Under the pieces are notes generated by a model. That model was not told the DNA's origin. It did not search any database and worked only from the letters and a program-made list of their open reading frames with translations. Positions 43,792 to 53,473 of a stretch of 64,000 nt of DNA are shown here, one piece after another. The stretch comes from an uncultured Paracoccaceae bacterium. GTDB lineage: Bacteria; Pseudomonadota; Alphaproteobacteria; Rhodobacterales; Rhodobacteraceae. The stretch covers positions 1 through 64,000 of the forward strand of contig CAJXSD010000008.1 in assembly GCA_913060475.1 (NCBI GenBank), in the 5' to 3' direction. Both the position numbers and the translations under genes were made by a program. Numbering within the stretch: position 1 is the stretch's first letter; each line of letters begins with the position of its first letter.

Positions 43792-45453
43792 TTACAGGGT
43801 ATTGCGTCCATCGATCAGCTGCTGCGCCGCGGCGCGGGCAGCATCCGTGATACTGTCCCCTGAAATCATGCGGGCAATTTCATCAATGCGCTGGTCTGTA
43901 TCCAACACCATCACGCGTGACAGGGTTTCGGTGTCTGATTGAACCTTGGCCACTTGGAAATGACGATCGCCCAGGGCTGCCACTTGGGGGGAATGGGTGA
44001 CGACCAGAACCTGTCCGCCTCTGGCCAGTCCGGACAGTCTGCGACCGACGGCATCCGCAGTCGCACCGCCAACACCGCGATCGATTTCATCAAAAATCAT
44101 TGTCGTTGAATTTTCTGGCCCGCTTAGGCACACCTTAAGCGCCAATAAAAACCGGCTAAGTTCGCCCCCTGACGCAATTTTGGCCAAGGGACCAGAGGGC
44201 GCACCGGGATTGGTGGCCACCATAAAATCAACCTGATCAACGCCATCGCCCCCTGCAGGCGCGGGCGATAAAACGGTGCGGAACACGGCGCGTTCCATTT
44301 TCAGCGGGGCCAATTCCTGTGCCATAGCCGCATCCAATTTGGCAGCCGCGGCCTGACGCGCCGCGGTCAAGGCCGCCGCTGCCTGATCGTAATCGGATTG
44401 GGCCTGTTTGACCGCAATTTGCAAGTCCTCAATCTGCCCGACCCCTGCGTCCAAGCTGTGCAAGCGATCATTCAGGGTTGCGGCCAAGTCCGCCAGATCA
44501 TCGACTTGAACCTGATGTTTGCGGGCCAAACCGCGCAGGGCGAACAGCCGTTCTTCGGCCTGTTCCAATTCGTGGGGATCAAAATCCATCGCGTCCAGGC
44601 AACGATCAACGCCATCGGCCGCCTCTTGCAGTTCGATCAATGCACGCCCAAGTGCCGCAATCGGCGCGTCCAAGGCACCATCCGCGGCCGTGCTGGCATC
44701 ATCCAGCCACCGCTGGGCATCCACCAACATCCCCTCTGCCGCATCGCGTGACAGGGCTTGGGCGGCGCGCATGATATCTTCGCGCACGCGTTCTGCAGCC
44801 TGCATTTTGCGCCGCTTGGTGTCTAACTCGGCCTCTTCTCCGGCGATGGGGGCCAGAGTGTTTAATTCAGCAACCGAATGGCGCAAAAATTCCTCTTCGG
44901 CCTTTAGGACGTCATGCGCTGCCGTGGCAGATTGCAAATCGCGGCGCGTCTGCGCCAGCAATTTCCAGGCCTGCGCCACAGCCGTCTGCACCGCCCCATA
45001 CTGGCCAAATGTGTCCAACAAAACACGATGTCCCTTAGGGTCCAACAACCCACGATCATCATGCTGGCCGTGCAATTCGATCAAGGTATCCGACACCGCC
45101 CGCAACGCATCGCCCGATACACGCCGATCATTGATCCACGCGGTTTTGCGCCCGTCGCGGGTGTTCACACGGCGCAAGATCAATTCATCTGAGGGGGATA
45201 ACCCGATATCTGCCAAAATCGCCTGTGCTGGATGATCTGCACCCAGATCAAACCATGCGGTCACCTCGCCGCTGTCGTGGCCTTGGCGCACCAAATCGGC
45301 GCGCCCCCGCCAGCCCAACACAAACCCAAGACTGTCCAGCAAAATCGATTTACCCGCACCCGTTTCGCCGGTCAGCACGTTCAAACCGGGGGCAAAAGCC
45401 ACGTCCAGCTGATCAATGATCAACATATTGCGAATTTCTAAACCACGCAGCAT
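43792..45453 (-). CDS. recN: DNA repair protein RecN
   Basis: RecN is an SMC-like ATPase that helps repair double-strand breaks. It has 553 residues. Walker A is GETGAGKS (29-36), and a coiled-coil middle (about 150-370) is rich in Ala, Glu and Arg. The C-terminal half-site holds LASGGELSRFLLALK, MIFDEIDRGVGG (Walker B) and VLVVTHSPQVAAL. It lies 16 bases downstream of bamD at the end of the ftsZ-lpxC-bamD-recN series, an order common in alphaproteobacteria. I saw no LexA-type box directly upstream, so it is probably transcribed with bamD. Confidence 0.97.
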   Translation of the reverse strand: MLRGLEIRNMLIIDQLDVAFAPGLNVLTGETGAGKSILLDSLGFVLGWRGRADLVRQGHDSGEVTAWFDLGADHPAQAILADIGLSPSDELILRRVNTRDGRKTAWINDRRVSGDALRAVSDTLIELHGQHDDRGLLDPKGHRVLLDTFGQYGAVQTAVAQAWKLLAQTRRDLQSATAAHDVLKAEEEFLRHSVAELNTLAPIAGEEAELDTKRRKMQAAERVREDIMRAAQALSRDAAEGMLVDAQRWLDDASTAADGALDAPIAALGRALIELQEAADGVDRCLDAMDFDPHELEQAEERLFALRGLARKHQVQVDDLADLAATLNDRLHSLDAGVGQIEDLQIAVKQAQSDYDQAAAALTAARQAAAAKLDAAMAQELAPLKMERAVFRTVLSPAPAGGDGVDQVDFMVATNPGAPSGPLAKIASGGELSRFLLALKVCLSGPENSTTMIFDEIDRGVGGATADAVGRRLSGLARGGQVLVVTHSPQVAALGDRHFQVAKVQSDTETLSRVMVLDTDQRIDEIARMISGDSITDAARAAAQQLIDGRNTL

Positions 45454-45469
45454 GATTTTGCCCTATGCC

Positions 45470-46312
45470 CTATAGCCACTGGCCCTGTAACACCTGACGG
45501 TAAATTTTCGACAACCAGTTCTGTCCCTTGGCATTTGGTTGTAATCCCTGTTTTGTCAAAAGGGTATAGGCATTTTCATACCATGGGGTGGATTGGAAAT
45601 TGTGCCCCAAAATCGCGCCCGCGGATTGCGCCTCATCCGTTAGGCCCAATGAAAGATAGGCCTCGACCAGTCGATACAGCGCCTCGGCGGTGTGGGACGT
45701 GGTTTGGAAATCCTCAACAACTGTGCGGAACCGGTTGGCGGCTGCGGCAAAATTGGACCGTTTCAGATAATACCGCCCAACTTCCATTTCTTTGCCCGCC
45801 AAATGATCAAAGGCTAGATCAAATTTCAAACCGGCTGCACGGGCATATTCACTGTCGGGGTATTGTTCAATGACCACGCGAAACGCACGCAAGGCATTGA
45901 TGGTCAGGTCTTGGTCGCGGCCCACATCCTCGATCTGATCATAATAGCTGAGGGCAATCAGATATTGCGCCCATGCGGCATCCTGATCTGCGGGATAGAA
46001 ATTGATGTATCGTTGCGCGGCGGCGCGCGCGTCGTCATAGGCTTTGGCTTCGTGGTTGGCAAAGGCTTGCATAATCAAACCACGTTTGGCCCATTCGGAA
46101 TAGGGATAGAGCCGCTCAATTTCAGCAAAGAAAAACGCTGCATCCTTGAACTTGGCGCGGTTCAATTCAAATTCGCCCCGTTCATAGATTTCATCCGCGG
46201 GGTATTTTTCAACCTCGACAAATTCGGCAGATTTGGATCCGCTGCATCCAGCCTGAAGTGCCAGTGCAGCCGCCCCAATCATCGCGATTGCCCGAAATTT
46301 GCCCCACACCAT
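45470..46312 (-). CDS. bamD: Outer-membrane assembly lipoprotein BamD
   Basis: BamD is an essential periplasmic lipoprotein of the BAM complex that inserts beta-barrel proteins. The lipobox LQAGC places the lipidated Cys at residue 23 after a hydrophobic signal (IAMIGAAALALQAG). The mature 257 residues form TPR helices, for example AAFFFAEIERLYPYSEWA and AFRVVIEQYPDSEYARAA. The length of 280 is normal for this group. It follows lpxC after a 123-base gap and precedes recN. Confidence 0.95.
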   Translation of the reverse strand: MVWGKFRAIAMIGAAALALQAGCSGSKSAEFVEVEKYPADEIYERGEFELNRAKFKDAAFFFAEIERLYPYSEWAKRGLIMQAFANHEAKAYDDARAAAQRYINFYPADQDAAWAQYLIALSYYDQIEDVGRDQDLTINALRAFRVVIEQYPDSEYARAAGLKFDLAFDHLAGKEMEVGRYYLKRSNFAAAANRFRTVVEDFQTTSHTAEALYRLVEAYLSLGLTDEAQSAGAILGHNFQSTPWYENAYTLLTKQGLQPNAKGQNWLSKIYRQVLQGQWL

Positions 46313-46435
46313 TCGATATCACCTTGTCGTTTGTTTTCGCTATAATGAACCGCTTTTCGCGCAGGGTCTAGCATAGAAAGGAAAACGATAACAGAGGGCT
46401 ACGCATTTCCGCCGATTTTTCCTCCACCACAGGGG

Positions 46436-47368
46436 TTAGGCAACGTTGCAAACTTCGTCCAGACGGGCACCGGCACCAGGCAAACAGGCCGCAGTGCCAG
46501 AATCGCAGGTGATGATTTCATAGGCATCCGGCGTTGCAAACAACACGCGCAGCAATGAATTTGTGATGGCATGCCCTGCGCGATGGCCGACATAGCGGCC
46601 CAAAATCGGGGCACCCGCCAGGGAAATATCCCCCAAGGCATCCAACATTTTGTGGCGCACTGCCTCGTCCGTGTGGCGCAATCCGCCGGGGCTCAGGATC
46701 TGATCGCCCTCAACCACAACGGCGTTTTCCAATGTCCCACCCAAGGCCAACCCCTGGTCGCGCATTTTTTCCACATCGCTGTTGCGACAAAACGTGCGGC
46801 TGTCACATAGTTCGCGCACAAAGGACCCATTCGACAGGTTCATCGCCTTGGACTGCACACCAATTGCAGCATCGGAAAAATCGATATGAAACGACATTTC
46901 AGGAATGTCCGAGGGTTCAAACTGCGCCCAGCCATTTTCCGTTTCAAAACGCACAGGTTTCAGAATTTTGATTGCCTGCACAGGTTTATTCAACGCAACA
47001 ACGCCTGCGGTCAGAATGGCGCGGACAAACGGAACCGCACTGCCGTCTAGGATCGGAATTTCGGGTCCATCCACCTCAAGCTTGGCGTTATGCACGCCAC
47101 AGCCCGTTAACGCAGCCATAACATGTTCGACGGTGGACACCGACAGGCCAGATTCATTGACCAGCTTGGTACATAGGGGCGATTGATCCACCCAATCCCA
47201 ACGCGCCGCAATCAAGGCGTCGCCAATTTCGATGTCAGTCCGTTCAAACCAAATCCCATGCCCCGCCACAGCTGGCAAAATGCGCAGCCGCACAGGCGCG
47301 CCTGAATGCAGGCCGATCCCGTCAAAGGTTAGAGGTTTTGTTATGGTCGTTTGCACAACTGCATCCAA
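46436..47368 (-). CDS. lpxC: UDP-3-O-acyl-N-acetylglucosamine deacetylase
   Basis: LpxC catalyses the committed step of lipid A synthesis. It is a zinc enzyme of 310 residues. Zinc ligands are H82 in VEHVMAALTG, H239 and D243 in RHKMLDALGDI, and the catalytic His is H266 in GHRAGHAI. The N-terminal strand ITKPLTFDGIGLHSG is diagnostic. It is transcribed downstream of ftsZ; a terminator and a separate leader with an inverted repeat lie between them, so it probably has its own promoter. Confidence 0.97.
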   Translation of the reverse strand: MDAVVQTTITKPLTFDGIGLHSGAPVRLRILPAVAGHGIWFERTDIEIGDALIAARWDWVDQSPLCTKLVNESGLSVSTVEHVMAALTGCGVHNAKLEVDGPEIPILDGSAVPFVRAILTAGVVALNKPVQAIKILKPVRFETENGWAQFEPSDIPEMSFHIDFSDAAIGVQSKAMNLSNGSFVRELCDSRTFCRNSDVEKMRDQGLALGGTLENAVVVEGDQILSPGGLRHTDEAVRHKMLDALGDISLAGAPILGRYVGHRAGHAITNSLLRVLFATPDAYEIITCDSGTAACLPGAGARLDEVCNVA

Positions 47369-47426
47369 AGGTTATGGCAACTATTACTTGCGTAGATAGT
47401 TTGCGTCAAAATGACAATTCAAACTT

Positions 47427-47443
47427 TGTTACCCAATGTAACA
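47427..47443. promoter_or_regulatory. Inverted repeat TGTTAC-N5-GTAACA upstream of lpxC
   Basis: A perfect 6-bp inverted repeat with a five-base centre lies 59 bases before the lpxC start in the ftsZ-lpxC gap. It may be an operator; no matching regulator is known to me. Confidence 0.35.
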
Positions 47444-47487
47444 GTTTAATATTTGATCGGCAGCTTTTCGCCGAACTATAATACAAA

Positions 47488-47515
47488 CAAAGCCACCGGA
47501 ACACCGATGGCTTTG
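47488..47515 (-). terminator. Intrinsic terminator of ftsZ
   Basis: CAAAGCCA pairs with TGGCTTTG and CGG with CCG around AACA, with one mismatch. In the minus direction it is followed by TTTGTATT. It lies 38 bases after the ftsZ stop. Confidence 0.8.
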
Positions 47516-47553
47516 CCTGTTCGTTAAAATCCTTGGGCTATGACGCCTTGGAG

Positions 47554-49104
47554 CTAGTTTGCCTGACGACGCAAAAATGCTGGGATTTCGATTTTTTCTT
47601 GCTCTGCGGTCCGCTCTGTGGGCTCCGCAGCTTCGCGGGGGGCCGCCACGCTGGGTTGGCGACGAACTGCAGCAGAGGCGTCGCCTGCGTTGCCAGACAT
47701 ACGGTTGATAAAGGATCCAATCCCAAATCCACCGCGACGTTCTGCAGGGGCAGGTTCTCCTTCGACCTCAGGGGCCTGTTCAGGCACATGCATTGCCGCG
47801 GCACGCAAACGCGCCATTGTATCCTGCGACGGTGTATTGGTGCTGCCTTCGGCGGCAGTTTGCGCGACAAAAGGTGCAGGCTCTTCTGGTGCGACATAGG
47901 CAGGCGCCGGCAGTTCATCGCTGTCATCTTCGCTCTCAACTGCACGGGTCAAGGCGGCATGCGGATCAAATTCGGCTGGTGTTTGCTCAGACGCATTCGT
48001 TGCGGATTCTGGCGCCGCATCGAACAGGCTGGGTGTTTCTGCAGCCACGGCAGGTTGCGTTTCAACCGGTGTGTCAACAACCAATGGCGCTGTTGCCGCT
48101 GCTGCACGCCGTGGTGTCGGCATGTCCTGTTGGGATTGGCTGGCATCGATACCCGTTGCGACAACAGATACGCGCATTGTGCTTTGCATATCGGGATCCA
48201 ATGTGGATCCGACGATGATATTTGCGTCTGGGTCCACCTCTTCACGGATGCGATTGGCGGCCTCGTCCAATTCGAACAGGGTTAGATCGTAGCCACCGGT
48301 GATGTTGATCAACACACCCTTGGCCCCGCGCAGACTGATTTCGTCCAGCAATGGGTTTGCAATCGCTTTCTCGGCGGCTTGGATGGCGCGATCTTCGCCC
48401 TCGGCCTCGCCAGTGCCCATCATCGCTTTGCCCATTTCGTCCATCACGGCACGCACATCGGCAAAGTCCAAGTTGATTAAACCTGGGCGCACCATCAGAT
48501 CCGTCACGCCCTTGACCCCTTGGTACAGGACATCATCGGCCATACTGAACGCCTCGGTAAAGGTGGTGCGTTCATTGGCTAGACGGAACAGGTTCTGGTT
48601 TGGAATGATAATCAGCGTATCAACCATTTTTTGCAGCTGTGCCACACCCGCTTCGGCCTGACGCATCCGCTTGGATCCTTCGAACTGGAATGGCTTGGTC
48701 ACAACGCCGACGGTCAAGACGCCCAATTCGCGGGCAGCCTGCGCAATAATCGGGGCCGCACCGGTTCCGGTTCCGCCGCCCATGCCCGCGGTGATAAAGC
48801 ACATATGCGCCCCCGCCAGATGGTCAACGATTTGTTCGATGCTTTCCTCTGCAGCAGCGGCGCCCACCTCGGCACGGGCACCCGCGCCCAAACCTTGGGT
48901 GACCTTAACGCCCAGCTGCACCCGATTGCTGGATGCGCTTTGCTGCAATGCCTGCGCATCTGTATTGGCCACAACAAAATCCACACCCTCAAGCTGTTTT
49001 TCGATCATGTTATTGACGGCATTGCCGCCGGCCCCACCCACACCGAAAACGGTGATCCGTGGTCTAAGTTCATTGTTCTCGGGTACTGAAAGATTTAACG
49101 CCAT
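47554..49104 (-). CDS. ftsZ: Cell division protein FtsZ
   Basis: FtsZ is the tubulin-like GTPase that forms the division ring. The tubulin signature [10 protein letters not shown] is at 109-118, with [10 protein letters not shown] (21-30) before it. The GTPase core ends near 320. A long disordered, Ala/Glu/Pro-rich linker follows (about 330-500), and the C-terminal peptide EIPAFLRRQ, which binds FtsA and other partners, closes the 516 residues. The linker is long compared with E. coli but usual in alphaproteobacteria. A perfect CtrA-type box and a DnaA box lie 50-80 bases before the start. Confidence 0.98.
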   Translation of the reverse strand: MALNLSVPENNELRPRITVFGVGGAGGNAVNNMIEKQLEGVDFVVANTDAQALQQSASSNRVQLGVKVTQGLGAGARAEVGAAAAEESIEQIVDHLAGAHMCFITAGMGGGTGTGAAPIIAQAARELGVLTVGVVTKPFQFEGSKRMRQAEAGVAQLQKMVDTLIIIPNQNLFRLANERTTFTEAFSMADDVLYQGVKGVTDLMVRPGLINLDFADVRAVMDEMGKAMMGTGEAEGEDRAIQAAEKAIANPLLDEISLRGAKGVLINITGGYDLTLFELDEAANRIREEVDPDANIIVGSTLDPDMQSTMRVSVVATGIDASQSQQDMPTPRRAAAATAPLVVDTPVETQPAVAAETPSLFDAAPESATNASEQTPAEFDPHAALTRAVESEDDSDELPAPAYVAPEEPAPFVAQTAAEGSTNTPSQDTMARLRAAAMHVPEQAPEVEGEPAPAERRGGFGIGSFINRMSGNAGDASAAVRRQPSVAAPREAAEPTERTAEQEKIEIPAFLRRQAN

Positions 49105-49154
49105 GCTACTGTCCGCCTGATTGTGCCTAAAAAACCGTGGCTTTTCCGCCTTAT

Positions 49155-49163
49155 TTATCCACA
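49155..49163 (+). promoter_or_regulatory. Perfect DnaA box upstream of ftsZ
   Basis: TTATCCACA is an exact match to the strict DnaA-box consensus. It lies 51 bases upstream of the ftsZ start and three bases from the CtrA-type site. In Caulobacter DnaA activates ftsZ transcription. Confidence 0.6.
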
Positions 49164-49165
49164 GT

Positions 49166-49181
49166 TTAACCGCGATTTAAC
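49166..49181 (+). promoter_or_regulatory. CtrA-type binding site (TTAA-N7-TTAAC) upstream of ftsZ
   Basis: TTAACCGCGATTTAAC matches the full CtrA consensus exactly, including the seven-base spacer. It lies in the 171-base gap between ftsA and ftsZ. CtrA represses ftsZ in Caulobacter; in roseobacters its ftsZ role is not established. Confidence 0.6.
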
Positions 49182-49275
49182 CAAAGGTCACGCAAAAAAA
49201 CCAAAAATCACCACAAAATATAGGCAAAAACCTGCCCGTTTCACGTCATTTAGCGATGTCTACAATCTTTGGTGG

Positions 49276-50610
49276 TTACCAGTTGTCTTTGAACCAACGC
49301 AAGGCGCGGCGGAACGTGTGCTGGCCGTGGCGATGGGCCGGTGTTTCGAAATCCCACCATTCATCCTGGGGGCTGGCCGCAAACAGGCTAAGCCCGACCA
49401 ACGCCGAACAACTGGGGCCAGAATAGGCCTGCGGCAAACGGTGTATCCGCAAGGGCCGCCCCATCCGGACCTGATGCCCCAAAAACCGCGTGGCCAGACC
49501 ATCCATGCCGGGGACCTGACTGGCCCCGCCGGTCAAAACAATTTGCTGACTGGGCAAATGATCAAAGCCTGCAGCATCCAACCGGGCGCGGACTTCTTCC
49601 AATATCTCTTCGACGCGGGGGCGCATGATGCCGATCAATTCGGTCCGGCTGACGGCGCGGCGGTCACGTTCCCAATCGCCCGTATCCCCGCCCGTTTCAA
49701 TCATATCACGATCATCCATTCCGGTGGCAAACAACCCGCCATTGCGCGTTTTCATCCGTTCGGCATTGGCAAAGGGGATCTGCAGCCCCATCGAAATATC
49801 ACGTGTCACATGATCCCCACCCATGCAGATGGTTTCCGAAAAAATCATGTGTTTTTTCAAAAACACTGACACGGTGGTGGTCCCGCCGCCCATATCCACA
49901 CAGGCCGCGCCCAGTTCCTGTTCATCTTCGACCAAGGCTGAGCGGCCTGCAACGTAGGACGCCGACGCAACACCGGCCAATTCCAAGTCGCAGCGTTTGA
50001 TGCAATAGGCCAAATCATGGATCACCTTTTGATCCACCGTTAACATGTGCATATCGGTCGACAATTCGCGGCCAATTTGCCCGCGCGGGTCAGATAATCC
50101 CGTGCGATGATCTAGGATAAAGTTCACAGGCTGCGCATGCAGCACCTCTCGGCCATGGCCGTAATCGGGCACATCGCAGGCGGATAACACCTGTGCAATG
50201 TCTTGTTCAGTGACGATTTGACTTTCGACCTCGGCAGTGCCGGTTAAGCCATAGGACCGCGGCGCGCCACCTGAAAAACAGGCAATAGCGTGATCCACTT
50301 TTATATTGGCCAATTTCTGCGCAGCCTGCAACGCGGTGCGAATGGCGCGCTCGGCTTCGGGCATGGAAACGATTTCGCCAAATTCTATGCCGCGCGACCG
50401 TGTTGTGGCCGATCCGATGACACGAAACCCAGATTGCCCAGCCAGCGATGTGACGCCTTCGTGATCGGCAATGGGCTGCGTGCCATCAAATTGCAACACC
50501 AGACACCCAATCTTCGATGTACCAATATCCAAAATCGCGATGACACCACGTTGCATTGCCGCTTTACGCATAGTGCGCATGGCGCGTTGGGCTTGATATA
50601 AATCGCTCAT
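49276..50610 (-). CDS. ftsA: Cell division protein FtsA
   Basis: FtsA is the actin-like ATPase that tethers FtsZ to the membrane. It has 444 residues. The phosphate-1 segment is visible as VIAILDIGTSKIGCLV, the phosphate-2 loop as ACVDMGGGTTTVSVF, and the adenosine motif as IVLTGGASQVPGM. The C-terminal amphipathic helix reads FRRALRWFKDNW. It begins six bases downstream of the ftsQ stop and is followed by the regulated ftsZ gap. Confidence 0.97.
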   Translation of the reverse strand: MSDLYQAQRAMRTMRKAAMQRGVIAILDIGTSKIGCLVLQFDGTQPIADHEGVTSLAGQSGFRVIGSATTRSRGIEFGEIVSMPEAERAIRTALQAAQKLANIKVDHAIACFSGGAPRSYGLTGTAEVESQIVTEQDIAQVLSACDVPDYGHGREVLHAQPVNFILDHRTGLSDPRGQIGRELSTDMHMLTVDQKVIHDLAYCIKRCDLELAGVASASYVAGRSALVEDEQELGAACVDMGGGTTTVSVFLKKHMIFSETICMGGDHVTRDISMGLQIPFANAERMKTRNGGLFATGMDDRDMIETGGDTGDWERDRRAVSRTELIGIMRPRVEEILEEVRARLDAAGFDHLPSQQIVLTGGASQVPGMDGLATRFLGHQVRMGRPLRIHRLPQAYSGPSCSALVGLSLFAASPQDEWWDFETPAHRHGQHTFRRALRWFKDNW

Positions 50611-50616
50611 GTCAAA

Positions 50617-51492
50617 TCACTCCACCGCTGTTTGGCTAGACTGTAAAATTTCATCACCAGATGCCTGCCCCACCCGCAGGGTCGGACGATTAGGCAGGCG
50701 CAGGTCCACCACACGCAAATCACGTTCCAGCAAATCCTGGGCTTGGTTCAGAACCAAAACGCGTTCTAATGCTTGGACAGGCTTGTGCTCGGGCAGTAAA
50801 ATGCGTTGATCTTGGGTCAAGACAACATCCCAGCGCCGTTCGCCCACATAAACCAACCCGCGCACACGATCTGCGATCGGTTCGGCGGCAACGAATAATT
50901 CCAACGCCTTGGCGGTTTGCATATTTGCCCCCTCGCCCGCAATCAAGGGCAAGTTTGGATAATCGGTCCGCGCCACAGCCGCCCGAATAAAGGCCCCCGA
51001 TGCATCCAATATGTCCAGATTTTCGCCCATGCGCCAGATCAGGGCGGGCTGACGTTCCATCACGTCAACCTGCAACACGCCACCCGTGCGGATTTGGACG
51101 CTGGCCTGTTTGACCGCATCCAACTCCATCAATGCGCCATGCAGCACATCCAATTCGATATCAAATTGCGACACAGGGAAATCAACTGGCAAAATTTCGC
51201 GAATATCAGCATCCAAGGCCGCGGACGCCCCATTGATCGCCATGACGTTGACCATAAATTCGGGCCGTTCAATCACCGACCGATAGGCATCGATCACCAC
51301 ACCTTTGGCCATATCGCGCCGGTCCAAATCGGCGAAATAAATCACCACGCCCGCGGTCACAATAGCCGCAGGGATCCCATAGACCACCAACCGGCGCAAA
51401 ACAGGCGATAGCATGATGCGCATGAACCGATAGGACCAGCGCGATGGCGCGGGATCATGTTTTGCAGATTTCGGTTTAATCAGCGTCCACAT
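50617..51492 (-). CDS. ftsQ: Cell division protein FtsQ
   Basis: FtsQ is a bitopic inner-membrane protein that joins early and late divisome proteins. From the chosen start at 51492 (GAGG eight bases upstream, inside the ddl 3' end) it has 291 residues. A basic cytoplasmic N-terminus (WTLIKPKSAKHDPAPSRW) leads to one membrane helix at about 39-58 (VVYGIPAAIVTAGVVIYFA). A POTRA domain follows (FMVNVMAINGASAALDADIR), then the FtsQ domain (VMERQPALIWRMGENLDILD). It overlaps ddl by 13 bases, so translation is coupled. An ATG nine codons earlier is the alternative start. Confidence 0.93.
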   Translation of the reverse strand: MWTLIKPKSAKHDPAPSRWSYRFMRIMLSPVLRRLVVYGIPAAIVTAGVVIYFADLDRRDMAKGVVIDAYRSVIERPEFMVNVMAINGASAALDADIREILPVDFPVSQFDIELDVLHGALMELDAVKQASVQIRTGGVLQVDVMERQPALIWRMGENLDILDASGAFIRAAVARTDYPNLPLIAGEGANMQTAKALELFVAAEPIADRVRGLVYVGERRWDVVLTQDQRILLPEHKPVQALERVLVLNQAQDLLERDLRVVDLRLPNRPTLRVGQASGDEILQSSQTAVE

Positions 51493-52400
51493 GATGCATC
51501 CTCGACCATCCAACGGCACATCGCGCCAAATGAAATTCCAACCGCAGCCGCCTGTTCAGGGGCTAAGGATGTGGGCGTCATGCCCGGTTGGGTATTGGTT
51601 TCCAAAATAATCAGTCCATCCAAACCGGCCGTATCATCCCAACGAAAATCAGTCCGGCTGACCCCGCGACAGCCCAAAACATCATGCGCCCGCAGGGCAT
51701 AATCCAAACAGGCCTGATAAATATCATCCGGCGCATTGGCAGGGATTACATGATGTGACCCCCCGACCGAATATTTCGCGTTATAATCATACCAACCGGT
51801 GGTCACAATTTCCGTGACCCCTAGCGCGCGATCACCCATCACCGTGGTGGTCAATTCACGCCCGCGCACATATTGTTCGACCATCACAGTCTGCGGCATG
51901 GTATCGGCCAAGACAGGCGGGCGATTGGCGCCATCCGTGACCAAATACACCCCCACGGATGACCCTTCGTTATTGGGTTTGACCACATAGGGCGGGTCCA
52001 TCACATGGGACGTCTGGACATCAATTTTATCCGCTAAGACACTGGAAACAATTGGTAAGCCCGCAGATTGAAAAATCTCTTTCGATTTTTGTTTGTCCAT
52101 CGCCAGGGCCGACGCCAAGACGCCCGAATGGGTATAGGGCAGCCCCAACCATTCCAACAGGCCTTGCACACAGCCATCTTCGCCCCAGCGCCCATGCAGA
52201 GCGTTGAACACAACATCAGGCGCAATATCCTGCAGGCGCTGCACCAAATCTGGTCCTGCGTCCAATTCAACAACATCATAGCCTTCGCTTCGCAAAGCCG
52301 TGGCGCATTCACGCCCAGACGATAATGACACCTCGCGCTCGGCCGAGGGGCCACCCATCAAAACCACGACCTTGGGATTTGTCCTGCTCGACATACCCAT
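51480..52400 (-). CDS. ddl: D-alanine--D-alanine ligase
   Basis: Ddl makes the D-Ala-D-Ala dipeptide for peptidoglycan stem peptides. It is an ATP-grasp enzyme of 306 residues. Segments seen are VLMGGPSAEREVSLSSG near the N-terminus, FNALHGRWGEDGCVQG, PYVVKPNNEGSSVGVYL (ATP lysine), and LILETNTQPGMTPTSL with the metal-binding Glu and Asn. A second ATG two codons later is also possible as start. The gene lies between murB and ftsQ, as in other dcw clusters. Confidence 0.96.
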   Translation of the reverse strand: MGMSSRTNPKVVVLMGGPSAEREVSLSSGRECATALRSEGYDVVELDAGPDLVQRLQDIAPDVVFNALHGRWGEDGCVQGLLEWLGLPYTHSGVLASALAMDKQKSKEIFQSAGLPIVSSVLADKIDVQTSHVMDPPYVVKPNNEGSSVGVYLVTDGANRPPVLADTMPQTVMVEQYVRGRELTTTVMGDRALGVTEIVTTGWYDYNAKYSVGGSHHVIPANAPDDIYQACLDYALRAHDVLGCRGVSRTDFRWDDTAGLDGLIILETNTQPGMTPTSLAPEQAAAVGISFGAMCRWMVEDASCGR

Positions 52401-52443
52401 TTTCGCCTTACTGTTTGGTCATTCGACCTTGTTTACTGCGCCC

Positions 52444-53379
52444 TTATGTGGCGTCTGACGCGCCTTGTTCACCGACGCGTTTGATTTCCCACTGTAACTC
52501 TATTCCGCTGGTTTGCAAAACCCTTTTTCGCACCATTTCACCCAAAGTTTCCAGGTCATGTGCCGATGCCCCGCCCGTGTTGATCAAGAAATTTGAATGC
52601 ATTTCGCTCATCTGTGCGCCGCCCACACGCGCTCCGCGCATTCCCGCATCATCAATCAATTTCCACGCCTTCAGGTCATGGACATCATCGGCCTGCCCCG
52701 TACTGGAAAATCCGGCAGGGTTGCGAAAGGTGCTGCCCGCACTGCGATCTTTGGTGGGCTGGGTTGCATCACGTTTGGCCAACTGATCCGCCATACGCGC
52801 ATGTAACACATCCGGATCGGCTGCGCCGGCGACAAAGGTCGCATCAACCAATACCGCCCCGTCCGGCAAATCGGATTGGCGGTACTGGAAATTCATGTCA
52901 TCCCTAGTCACCTCAACCAGGGATCCATCGCGCAAAACAACACGGGCCGATTGAAAATGGTCGGCGGTATAGCTGCCATAACACCCCGCATTCATCCGCA
53001 CGGCCCCACCGATGGACCCCGGTATCGTGCGCAGAAATGTCAGATCAAGCCCCGCATCCGCCGCACGTTTGGCCACATGCGCATCCAGCGCCGCCGCCCC
53101 CGCGATCACGCGATCGCCCTCAATCGTGATCTGGTTAAACCCGCGTCCCAAACGAATAACAACAGCCCGCAAACCGCCATCCCGCACAATCAGGTTTGAC
53201 CCAACCCCCATCGGAAACACCGCAATATCCCGCGGCAATTCTGCCAAAAACACTTGCAAATCCTGCAAATCCGCGGGCTGAAACAACCAATCCGCAGGCC
53301 CCCCAACCCGCAACCAGGTCAAAGACGATAAATCACGATCAGCTGTCAAAGCCCCACGCGGGGTCGGCATTTGGGTCAT
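52444..53379 (-). CDS. murB: UDP-N-acetylenolpyruvoylglucosamine reductase
   Basis: MurB reduces UDP-GlcNAc-enolpyruvate to UDP-MurNAc using FAD and NADPH. From the start at 53379 (GGAG upstream) it has 311 residues. The FAD domain shows [16 protein letters not shown], the loop [12 protein letters not shown] and the segment [15 protein letters not shown]. The catalytic Ser is in [10 protein letters not shown] and the final Glu in the C-terminal [14 protein letters not shown] region. The frame is open upstream for 40 codons without MurB sequence. Murein gene order is broken here by the islet lying between murB and murC. Confidence 0.96.
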   Translation of the reverse strand: MTQMPTPRGALTADRDLSSLTWLRVGGPADWLFQPADLQDLQVFLAELPRDIAVFPMGVGSNLIVRDGGLRAVVIRLGRGFNQITIEGDRVIAGAAALDAHVAKRAADAGLDLTFLRTIPGSIGGAVRMNAGCYGSYTADHFQSARVVLRDGSLVEVTRDDMNFQYRQSDLPDGAVLVDATFVAGAADPDVLHARMADQLAKRDATQPTKDRSAGSTFRNPAGFSSTGQADDVHDLKAWKLIDDAGMRGARVGGAQMSEMHSNFLINTGGASAHDLETLGEMVRKRVLQTSGIELQWEIKRVGEQGASDAT

Positions 53380-53473
53380 CAGGGCGCTCCTTGCTTGGTT
53401 CTGATGTGCCGTAAAATTTCCCGATACGCAAGGTATGTTAGACCTCCGAACCGAAGCTGCGAAAAAACGCGCA

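Noticed and set aside
46342-46347. TATAAT on the plus strand between bamD and lpxC
   Set aside because: No gene on the plus strand follows, and no -35 element is seen at a fitting distance.
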